Positions 1 to 5,430 of a stretch of DNA of 10,790 nucleotides are shown one piece after another. The notes below the pieces were generated by a model that was given only the letters and a program-made list of their open reading frames with translations, did no database searches and was not told the origin of the DNA. Numbering within the stretch: position 1 is the first letter of the stretch; each line of letters opens with the position of its first letter. Source of the stretch: Ichthyophonus hoferi (lineage: Eukaryota; Opisthokonta; Ichthyosporea; Ichthyophonida; Ichthyophonidae); assembly GCA_002751075.1 (NCBI GenBank), contig NAOQ01001170.1:1-10790 (forward strand). Direction: 5' to 3'. Both the position numbers and the translations under genes were made by a program.

Positions 1-64
1 TTTTACTTTAAGTATATATTTTTAACAGGGGTGACGTTTGTTTGATCATTCTTCTCCTAGTATT
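1..64. other. AT-rich flank left of LTR A
   Basis: Short AT-rich stretch with no coding signal. It directly adjoins the U5-type end of LTR copy A. The five bases next to LTR A do not match those beyond LTR B at 1240-1244, so no target-site duplication is visible for the A/B element. Confidence 0.5.
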
Positions 65-175
65 TGTTAAAAAAAATGTACCTCTTGTAAAAGTTATAAA
101 AAAAAAGCAGTTTTTTTTTTATTGTTAAAAAACGTGACAAGGTGACTTGTAGCAACAAACAAGTACAAGCAAAGC

Positions 176-202
176 ATAAGTTCACAAGTGCATTGAACTT
201 AT
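176..202. other. Inverted repeat over the TATA-like region of LTR A
   Basis: Arms ATAAGTTCA (176-184) and TGAACTTAT (194-202) are exact reverse complements around a 9-base loop. The TATA-like stretch lies in one arm. An equivalent inverted repeat occurs at the same place in LTR C (perfect, 12 bp) and LTR B (8 bp with one G.T pair), so it was probably part of the ancestral LTR. Confidence 0.65.
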
Positions 203-310
203 AGTTCTGTTACAGATTAATGACTGCATGATATATATATTAAAAACTCCTATCCAATTGGTTTTATCCATCATATGAATATACTTAATCAGAAAAAACA
301 AATGCTATCA

Positions 311-393
311 AAGATAAGATTATATTTTCATACATCCATTTCTTATCAGATAAGATTATGTATTTTGCAAATCCATTTCTATCTGCATCATGT
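311..393 (-). repeat. U3 sub-repeat array of LTR A (about 2 x 36 bp)
   Basis: GATAAGATTAT recurs with a 36 bp period (GATTAT at 318 and 354), each followed by a related CATCCATTTCT / AATCCATTTCT block. The same unit is found in LTRs B, C and D in different copy number, as is usual for enhancer repeats in the U3 of LTR elements. Confidence 0.7.
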
Positions 394-510
394 TATGTTT
401 TTGGGAAAAAATTGATAGTCATGCAAACTAAATGATTTTATATTTGTATATAAGGAGGATAATCATAATAATAAATTGTCATGCAATTATAATGCACTAA
501 CATTTTACCA

Positions 511-703
511 ATATTGAGGTCTGGAAGATGACGTTCTAAATGGTAGTAACCTTGTGCATTGTGTAAATACAGGAGTTGTTGTGTAATGGTATCCTGGTTC
601 TGTGGAAGGAACTGTTGTCCTGCTACTGAACATGAAACTGTCCTCATGAAGGGTAAGAGGTGGAGTATTTGTTTGACTCCATTGAGAGTGAAGAGTTGTG
701 TGG
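511..703 (-). other. Internal stub of the small copia-type fossil
   Basis: Read on the minus strand, this piece follows the primer-binding site and ends at LTR A. It is C/A-rich on its sense strand, like the internal parts of the other copia pieces here. A minus-strand frame stays open across it, but that frame begins inside the primer-binding site and runs on into LTR A. I therefore treat it as leader or gag-region remnant, not as a gene. No domain was recognised. Confidence 0.5.
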
Positions 704-718
704 GGGATCCCATAATCC
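704..718 (-). promoter_or_regulatory. Primer-binding site, initiator tRNA-Met type
   Basis: Immediately after the LTR end (TTTAAACA) the minus strand reads GGATTATGGGATCCC. From memory, the Drosophila copia site directly after its 5' LTR is GGTTATGGGCCCAG, which pairs with an internal part of initiator tRNA-Met. The TTATGGG core is identical and in the same place. This fixes B as a 5' LTR on the minus strand and is the best single argument for a copia-type family. Confidence 0.65.
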
Positions 719-1239
719 TGTTTAAAAATGTATCTGTATTGAGATATGAAAAAAAATGTAATTTTTATTTGAAAGATGACTTGTAAGTCATTATTTGACT
801 AAAGTCATAACAACTGCAATAAGTTATAGCAAGTGAAGTATAAGTTTACAAGTATGTTGAACTTACAGTTTGATTATGGATTAAAGATTACATGACATAA
901 AAAAATCCTATCTGATTGGTTTTATCCATCATGAGAATAGAAGTAATCAGAACAACCATTAGTATGATAGATCTATTTCTATTGGCAGTAAAATTACATA
1001 TTTGTAGAATTTCTATCAGTGATAAAATTACATATTCGTATATATATTTTTAATGGTGATAAGATTATGTTATGTATCTTTGCTGATCTACTTCAATCTT
1101 GGTGTTGTTATGGTCTTAACAGAAAAAACTAGTATTATTTTAACAAATCTGACATTAAAATACTATAACAAGTGATTTGCATATATTAGGTGTCATAATA
1201 ATGAAATTTTATGCAATTATAATGTAATAAATTTTAATA
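719..1239 (-). repeat. LTR copy B (5' LTR of the small element)
   Basis: About 520 bp, aligning to copies A and D in the same orientation. Shared blocks include GACTTGTAAGTCA near 778-790, TATAAGTTTACAAG near 840-853, CTATCTGATTGGTTTTATCCATCAT near 908-932, and the CAATTATAATG block near 1214-1224. It ends with TGTTTAAAAA (minus sense TTTTTAAACA) at 719 and with the decayed other end at about 1239. The U3 carries a longer AT-rich sub-repeat zone than the other copies (about 966-1105). Confidence 0.8.
966..1105 (-). repeat. U3 sub-repeat zone of LTR B (3-4 diverged units)
   Basis: Related units begin near 986 (AAAATTACATATTTGTAG), 1023 (AAAATTACATATTCGTA) and 1059 (AAGATTATGTTATGTA), with parts of another unit at 968-983. 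They are diverged forms of the 36-37 bp unit seen more cleanly in LTR D. Confidence 0.6.
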
Positions 1240-1555
1240 AGAATAATAATATTCAGATTTCCCATCCTAACAAAAGAATCTTTCATTTAGGGTTATGGAA
1301 AACCTCAGTTGTTGAGGCCAGACAAGAAGGTCAGCTATATAAATTACAAATTATAATAGTTGATGAACATTCAACACCTTCAATGACATCATTATCCAGT
1401 CATATTGATTGAAGAAAAAGCATTTCTGACTACATCCTCCACCTCGGAATATAGTTAAGAAATATTTACCAGACTCTGACAATTATAGCTCACAGAAACC
1501 ATTTTGTGATATTTGTCCTCAACCTATGGAGACCAGAATGCCATTTGAAAAAGAA

Positions 1556-1622
1556 CAACATTTGCAATAACCTTTGCAACAACCATTACAACAACCCTTA
1601 TAATGGCCTCAACAGCAACCAT
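1556..1622 (+). repeat. Low-complexity CAACAACC / TTGCAACAACC stretch
   Basis: Imperfect short tandem repeats such as CCTTTGCAACAACCATTACAACAACCC. In one plus-strand frame they would give a glutamine/proline-rich segment, a composition seen in many gag or linker regions. It lies within the plus-strand fossil internal region, so no function is assigned. Confidence 0.5.
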
Positions 1623-2051
1623 GTACACCTCCTACTTTACCTTTTCAGGAGATTGTCACCTATCAATGATTTAATATCTGACTCGACAGCCATAAATTCA
1701 TCAACATTCACCCCATTTTTATTACATTCTTCTTTCTACAAATTAAGATTCTAAATTAATTCTACCAATCAAGCTCAGGCATCACAATGAAAGTTTGAAT
1801 GGGATAAGATGAACCCGCTGACTTCAAGATTGATATTATTACTTTTTCTAGATGTTCTTTAAACTGTCAAGTTTCTTACTATTTTTATTATTATTGTTCT
1901 ACATTCATTATCACTTTAAGAGGGATATTATGTGTCAATCAAATTTTTTATTTGGTTATTTATACATATACTTACACAGCAATTAAATTAATAACTAATG
2001 CACTCACACTTTCATACACTTTTTTGCATATGATTGATTACATTACACAAT

Positions 2052-2061
2052 CAAGGGAGGC
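2052..2061 (+). promoter_or_regulatory. Polypurine tract upstream of LTR C
   Basis: CAAGGGAGGC lies immediately before the LTR start (TATTAAAATTTACTG). A purine run at this place primes plus-strand DNA synthesis in LTR retrotransposons. It supports reading C as a 3' LTR in plus orientation. Confidence 0.55.
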
Positions 2062-2164
2062 TATTAAAATTTACTGCATTATAATTGTATAAGATTTGAT
2101 TATTATAATTCTCCTAATACATGCAAATATATAAAAACTTTTATTGTAGTGTTTTAGTGCCAGA

Positions 2165-2180
2165 TTGCCATGCATGGCAA
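2165..2180. other. 16-bp perfect palindrome in U3 of LTR C
   Basis: TTGCCATGCATGGCAA is its own reverse complement. It lies in U3. The matching place in LTR D is similar but no longer symmetric, so this is either an ancestral protein-binding palindrome kept only here or a chance result of decay. Confidence 0.6.
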
Positions 2181-2404
2181 ATGCAATTCTGCAAATTGGA
2201 ATCTCAGTTAATCTAAATATATATTCATTTAGTTTGCATGATAATGTTTTCTTCCTAAGAGTGTAACCATACTGTGATAGAAGAAGATCAACCAATGTCT
2301 AATCCTATCACACTAGTGGCTGTTTTTCTGGTATATTCTCATGATTGGTAAACCAATCAGATAGAAGTTTTTTATATATCATTCAATCTATAATCTGTAA
2401 CCAA

Positions 2405-2438
2405 AAGTATAAGTTAAACACAAATGTAACTTATACTT
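2405..2438. other. 12-bp perfect inverted repeat at the core promoter of LTR C
   Basis: Arms AAGTATAAGTTA (2405-2416) and TAACTTATACTT (2427-2438) are exact reverse complements around a 10-base loop. The TATA-like sequence is inside the left arm. The same location carries shorter inverted repeats in LTRs A and B. Confidence 0.7.
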
Positions 2439-2447
2439 CATTTGTTA

Positions 2448-2461
2448 TGACTTACAAGTCA
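2448..2461. other. TGACTTRCAAGTCA palindrome in R/U5 of LTR C
   Basis: TGACTTACAAGTCA. The related site in LTR D (3170-3183) is a perfect palindrome, and LTR B keeps it with one central mismatch. It consists of two inverted TGACTT half-sites downstream of the promoter. Confidence 0.6.
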
Positions 2462-2530
2462 CCTTGTTGCTTTTAAAACAAAAATCATTTTTATATATAT
2501 ATCTTTTACTATTAGGCATTATTTTTAACA

Positions 2531-2544
2531 AAATATGCCCCAAG
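2531..2544 (+). promoter_or_regulatory. Possible decayed primer-binding site after LTR C
   Basis: Directly after the LTR end AACA, the sequence AAATATGCCCCAAG matches 9 of 14 positions of the copia-type site GGTTATGGGCCCAG without gaps. If real, C also served as a 5' LTR for the DNA to its right. The match is modest and could be chance. Confidence 0.3.
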
Positions 2545-3102
2545 TAAAGTTTCTGATTCAATAAAAAGAGAACTGAAATATTAAGTGATAAAGAAGATCA
2601 TTGTGTCAGTCAGCCTCAAAGAGGGATCTGCTCAACATACTCAGATTTTGACATTATCCTCCAAGTTAGAAGAAAATTCTATTCTCACCTTCCTCATCTT
2701 TATTGCATGCCATTTTATTGAAGCTGCTAATTTCATGTATACCTTCTTGCTGAGAGTTTTACATTGATTCTGCAAAGTCATACCTTATACCAACCAAGAT
2801 GCACACTTGCATATGACAAACATTTATTATAATATGAGATTGGTGGTCCTGGTTAAGAACCTGATCCTTTTAATTATATAGCTTCTGTTGAAGACTGACC
2901 TATCTGTCTGTCAGTCATACCAGAACCTAGTTGTGTTGCCCAGTTAAATGCTTAAAAGCTCAATATTGGATTGATGCCTAGATTAAAACCTAGGATATGT
3001 GAGAACTCTGAAACCATAACTTAAATGCCAGACAATTTAAGACATTGGTCCAAATAACTAACTATTCTACCTTAAGAAGTAATAGTTACAATTACATAAT
3101 AA
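2531..3102. other. Interval between inverted LTRs C and D, probably decayed internal or flank DNA
   Basis: The C and D LTRs point away from this 570 bp interval with their U5 ends, so it is flanked by inverted copies. It has a plus-strand ORF of 60 codons (2585-2767) that is not convincing: there is no recognisable domain and its composition matches that of the surroundings. No RNA gene or other repeat was recognised. It may be decayed internal DNA of an element starting at LTR C or host DNA between two insertions. Confidence 0.35.
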
Positions 3103-3146
3103 TGTTAAAAAATACCTTCTGTAGTGAGACATAAAAACAGGAGTTT

Positions 3147-3152
3147 TTTATT
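3147..3152 (-). terminator. AATAAA polyadenylation signal of LTR D
   Basis: On the minus strand TTTCAATAAAAAACTCC lies about 95 bases downstream of the TATA box and about 45 bases before the LTR end. This is the usual place of a poly(A) signal in the R region. Confidence 0.55.
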
Positions 3153-3169
3153 GAAAAATAATGAAAAGG

Positions 3170-3183
3170 TGACTTGCAAGTCA
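3170..3183. other. 14-bp perfect palindrome TGACTTGCAAGTCA in R/U5 of LTR D
   Basis: TGACTTGCAAGTCA equals its own reverse complement. Copies B (776-791) and C (2448-2461) keep the same site with one central change. A palindrome in the transcribed leader could form a hairpin or promote RNA dimers, or as DNA act as a bZIP-like site. These roles are inference. Confidence 0.65.
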
Positions 3184-3242
3184 TTGTATGACTGAATTAA
3201 TAACAAGAAACAAGTTAAATATAAGTTCACAAATGCTTTGTA

Positions 3243-3253
3243 TTTATAGCTCA
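3243..3253 (-). promoter_or_regulatory. TATA box of LTR D
   Basis: The minus strand reads GAGCTATAAATACAAAGC, a good TATA box in the middle of the LTR, between the U3 repeats and the AATAAA signal. Counterparts in A and C read TATAAGTT. Confidence 0.6.
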
Positions 3254-3299
3254 GTTACAAATTAAAGATTACATGACATGAAAAACAAACACTGGTGTC

Positions 3300-3411
3300 A
3301 TAGGATTATGTATCTGTAGATCTATTTCTATCAGAGATAAGATTATGTATTTGTAGATCTATTTCTATTGGTAACAAGATTATGCATCTGCCATCTACTT
3401 CTATTGGCATG
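3300..3411 (-). repeat. Three 37-bp tandem U3 repeats in LTR D
   Basis: GATTATGTATCTGTAGATCT at 3304, GATTATGTATTTGTAGATCT at 3341 and GATTATGCATCTGCCATCT at 3378 recur with an exact 37 bp period, each followed by a CTATTTCTAT(C/T) block or a close form of it. Units contain TAGATCTA-like and AGATAAGAT (GATA-factor-like) words. Copy number varies between LTR copies (about 1 in C, 2 in A, 3-4 in B, 3 here). Confidence 0.8.
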
Positions 3412-3610
3412 TTGTTATGGTCTTGGGAGAAAAAACTATTGTTATGCAAACTAAATGAATATTTTTAGATTAACCATGATTCCAATTTGCAGTAATGTGT
3501 ATGGTAATCTGGCATTAAAATACGACAATAAACAATTTCATATATTGGCATGTATTAGGAGAATTATAATAATAAAATCTTATGCAATTATAATGCAGTA
3601 AATCTTAACA

Positions 3611-3701
3611 GTCAGGACCCTTTAATGACGAGTGCTTAATAAATGAGCTATAATATTATAGGGCTTAGTCTTGTTTGTGTGATGTGGAGTAAGCAGACAA
3701 A
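3611..3701. other. Junction between LTR D and the antisense ORF
   Basis: On the minus strand AAAGGGTCCTGAC lies just before the LTR start and is a weak polypurine tract. On the plus strand it is the 5' flank of the ORF at 3702. It has no TATA box of clear quality (CTATAATATTATAG near 3650 is AT-rich and nearly symmetric). Confidence 0.35.
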
Positions 3702-4004
3702 ATGGCTGTGTCTAGTAAACCACCATTTACTCCTAATAATTACAGACCAATGTGGAAAACTGCAATCACCACAACTGAGAAACCAAAGGCATGCATAGAG
3801 CCAAAGAAGAAGATCAGGATCCGGTTTTCATCAGATAACAAGGATGAAAACTCTATAAATTTCTTGAAAGACTTAGACTTCAACTCTGGAGAACAACTTG
3901 CTCTAGAGTCTATATCAGTGGACTCTAAAAGCAGTTTTAAATTTGTGGGCTCAACAGATTCTGACAACTACATCTTCAAAGAAGATGTAGTTGTATTAGA
4001 TTAA
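3702..4004 (+). CDS. Hypothetical 100-residue protein, antisense to the copia fossil
   Basis: I do not recognise this protein. The ORF starts in a good Kozak context (ACAAAATGGCT) and runs 100 codons to TAA, long for such AT-rich DNA. It uses a mixed set of synonymous codons (TTC/TTT, GAC/GAT, AAG/AAA), not an AT-only set. Residues 1-31 are Pro/Thr/Lys-rich; 34-41 (PKKKIRIR) resemble a nuclear localisation signal; 42-100 are rich in Asp, Glu and Ser and read as a flexible acidic tail. There is no signal peptide, membrane segment or zinc finger. It lies between LTR D and the integrase remnant and is transcribed away from that LTR. It may be a captured host exon or retrocopy, an antisense ORF of the retroelement, or a chance frame; another frame on the opposite strand is also open. 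No upstream promoter or poly(A) signal is convincing. Confidence 0.35.
   Translation: MAVSSKPPFTPNNYRPMWKTAITTTEKPKACIEPKKKIRIRFSSDNKDENSINFLKDLDFNSGEQLALESISVDSKSSFKFVGSTDSDNYIFKEDVVVLD
3964..3994. other. Perfect 14-bp hairpin at the end of the 3702-4004 ORF
   Basis: Arms ACAACTACATCTTC (3964-3977) and GAAGATGTAGTTGT (3981-3994) are exact reverse complements around AAA. The hairpin covers the codons for residues 88-98 and ends 10 bases before the end of the stop codon. A perfect 14-bp stem with a 3-base loop is not expected by chance in 10 kb. Confidence 0.75.
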
Positions 4005-4009
4005 AGTCC

Positions 4010-4670
4010 AGTGTAGCTTCCAGTCAAAGATGATTCAGGTATTCATAACATCTGGACAACCAAGTCAGCTGGCCTCATAGCTTCAAATGATAACCAAGAC
4101 AAACACATTACAGGGCCAGTTCTGTAGTAGAGATTGGGCATGAACTGGAGCCAATTAATTGTGCCAGAGAAGATACAGAGTTTAACCATTTTGGAGGGCT
4201 GCAGTTGAGGTGATGTTGGGTGTGTAGGTTGCAATACATATAATGAACTCTCAGAAGTGGTGTAATAAGGGTGTGTTCATGGCTGTCTGGGCCATGGTGA
4301 TTATATGTCTGCTCATTCTCTTTAACATGCTGCCAAATTGGGGGGCACAGTAAAGAGTTGTTTGTTGAGTAATGCCCCATGCTTGAAGGCTGCATAAGAA
4401 GTCCAAATGGGTCTATTCAGTCTCCTGGTCAGTGTATACGGCTGATATTCTAATAGAATCATGTTAGGATGCAAAGTTTTCATCTAGCATTAGAAGGAAT
4501 GTGAGAAATCTCCTTGTGGTATGAACAGTTGTGAAGTAAGTGAAGTTGCTGATAAAAAGAACAAACCAACAGAAATCTCTAAAGGAAACTGGGAAAAGAC
4601 CTACAACATTACTGTAGATGGTCTCCAGTGACCTTGTGACTCTCAAGTATTTTAGAGGAAAGAAGCTCAC
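4010..4670 (-). other. Integrase (rve) region of the copia fossil
   Basis: The minus strand carries integrase-like text in the proper order. About 4630-4500 matches the first half of a copia integrase core (SLETIYSNVVGLFPVSF, then FVLFISNFTYFTTVH, similar to the family pattern of Asp-Gly-Pro and FIDDFSR-type blocks). About 4390-4320 matches the GI.HQ.T.PYTPQ.NG zone, and about 4260-4200 the conserved W..A...A.Y..N zone. The stretch near 4180-4010 resembles the C-terminal part with its KC.F.GY block. This is the strongest family evidence in the window. It is a broken relic with several breaks. Confidence 0.7.
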
Positions 4671-5430
4671 AAGGATTTTTTTGGCAGCAAATGTATCACA
4701 TTTAGTATTTCATTTTCCTATAAAAATACTCTATAGGTTAAGAGCATCATGTAGGCACTTTGGATAGCAGTGCATGAAGCAGAATCCCCAGATTGCATTG
4801 GACTTGCAGACATTGCAGATCATACAATAAAAGATGAGTGTGTTAGTAAGATATACAGTAGTAGGGAGATGTCTTACCAACTTAACATAGTGTTCATGAT
4901 GAGATAGAGTTGTTTGGGTAAGTCTTGAGATGGGTGACTGGTATACATTGGAGGATCCAGATCTTTATTATCATTAGGAGTAGGATATCTGTGGTCCAAA
5001 AAATCAGTATTGTTTAATCTGAATTATGAAGTAGGGAGCTGTGAACTTAGCAGAAAGAAAGATGTTATCATTCTAAGGAAAGTCCCTCACTAGATGGGTG
5101 TCACCATTGTTGATTGTGACCAGGCTGCCTGTAAATGTAATAGAACATGATTGTTTTCAGGGAGAGCGATGAAGAACAAGTGTGTGTGATTTTAGAGATG
5201 AAGAGAACATCATGAGGACCAATGTGAGGTTTTTGGTCATTGATTGTTTATGTAACACACAATGGTACCATCATGTGTCGCTTAAACAATAGTGCCATTG
5301 GTGAGGATGAATTACAAGTTGATTGGAATAAAGGAAGAAAATGCATTACATTCAATGTAGGTGTGTATATAGAGCAGTCGCTGTCAACAAGTAAGTTTTC
5401 AGTATAAGAAGAGCCTAGGTTGGAAGCTCA
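4670..5430 (-). other. Protease / gag-pre-integrase region of the copia fossil
   Basis: Between the gag zinc-knuckle region and the integrase, the minus strand near 5310-5230 contains LTNGTIV and ATHDGTIVCYIN. These resemble the LGNG..V.....G.V block that follows the aspartic protease active site in copia polyproteins. It is followed near 5220-5170 by text like the conserved DVL.VP...NLISV block. The part around 5130-4680 is too decayed to assign beyond position. Confidence 0.55.

Larger units (their letters stand above)
65..510 (-). repeat. LTR copy A (3' LTR of the small element)
   Basis: This stretch aligns along its length with the three other copies in the window. Shared blocks include the TGCAATTATAATGCA block near 483-497, the ATGCAAACTAAATGA block near 421-434, the GATAAGATTATGTATTT sub-repeat, and the run-up to TGTTAAAAAA at 65. 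Minus-strand orientation is chosen from the TATA-like sequence ACTATAAGTTC near 194-204 and from comparison with copy D, which keeps a TATA box and polyadenylation signal in that direction. U3 holds two visible copies of a ~36 bp sub-repeat (about 311-393). Confidence 0.8.
65..1239 (-). mobile_element. Shortened Ty1/copia-type LTR element (LTR B - PBS - stub - LTR A), fossil
   Basis: Read on the minus strand this is a complete but very small LTR element: LTR B as 5' LTR, a primer-binding site at 704-718, about 200 bp of internal DNA, and LTR A as 3' LTR. The family is Ty1/copia, judged from the TGTTAA...TTAACA-type LTR ends and a primer site like that of Drosophila copia. It is either an old internally reduced copy or a non-autonomous (TRIM-like) derivative. 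The two LTRs match at roughly three quarters of positions where they align well by eye and carry several length differences, so the insertion is old, probably tens of millions of years. No functional protein is expected. Confidence 0.65.
1240..2061 (+). mobile_element. Internal region of a plus-strand copia-type fossil upstream of LTR C
   Basis: This piece lies directly upstream of plus-strand LTR C and ends in the purine tract CAAGGGAGGC, so it is read as internal DNA of an element whose 3' LTR is C. The sense strand is A/C-rich. One stretch (about 1264-1407) reads as plausible protein with a QLYKLQ segment, loosely like the gag-pre-integrase zone of copia polyproteins. Another (about 1515-1660) is rich in CAA/CCA codons. 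The element is broken in many places and its 5' LTR is not seen; LTR B of the small element abuts here instead. The family call rests mainly on the attached LTR. Confidence 0.45.
2062..2530 (+). repeat. LTR copy C (plus orientation)
   Basis: The reverse complement of this stretch aligns with copies A, B and D. Shared blocks include TTTACTGCATTATAATTG near 2070-2087, GATTATTATAATTCTCCTAATACATGC near 2097-2123, TCATTTAGTTTGCAT near 2225-2239, and GACTTACAAGTCACC near 2449-2463. It ends in TTTTTAACA at 2530. Core promoter candidate: AGTATAAGTTA near 2406-2416. Only one U3 sub-repeat unit remains (about 2275-2312). It is flanked by a purine tract on the left and a primer-site-like sequence on the right, which is the arrangement expected of a middle LTR. 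Confidence 0.8.
3103..3610 (-). repeat. LTR copy D (3' LTR of the long minus-strand fossil)
   Basis: The best-kept LTR, 508 bp. On the minus strand it begins TGTTAAGATTTACTGC (from 3610) and ends TATTTTTTAACA (to 3103). It contains three 37-bp U3 repeats, a TATA box GCTATAAATAC near 3243-3253, the palindrome at 3170-3183, and an AATAAA signal near 3147-3152 followed by a GT/T-rich stretch. This order (U3, TATA, R with AATAAA, U5) fixes the orientation of the whole family as used here. Confidence 0.85.

Noticed and set aside
438-713. 91-codon minus-strand ORF as a gene
   Set aside because: Its first ATG is inside the primer-binding site and its end lies inside LTR A, so it is read-through of fossil leader and LTR sequence.
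559-786. 75-codon plus-strand ORF
   Set aside because: It overlaps the primer site and LTR B on the antisense strand and shows no domain; treated as a shadow frame.
3300-3411. CRISPR-like array from regularly spaced repeats
   Set aside because: The 37-bp units are head-to-tail without unique spacers and sit in the U3 of an LTR in a eukaryotic genome.
2062-3610. LTRs C and D as long terminal inverted repeats of a foldback or MITE-type DNA transposon
   Set aside because: Copies A and B are direct, all four have TATA/primer-site/poly(A) order typical of LTRs, and D adjoins copia integrase. The inverted pair is explained by insertions in opposite directions.
3740-3967. 75-codon minus-strand ORF opposite the 3702-4004 frame
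   Set aside because: It lies in the sense direction of the copia fossil, but I could not match it to any part of a copia polyprotein. The plus-strand frame is longer, with better start context.
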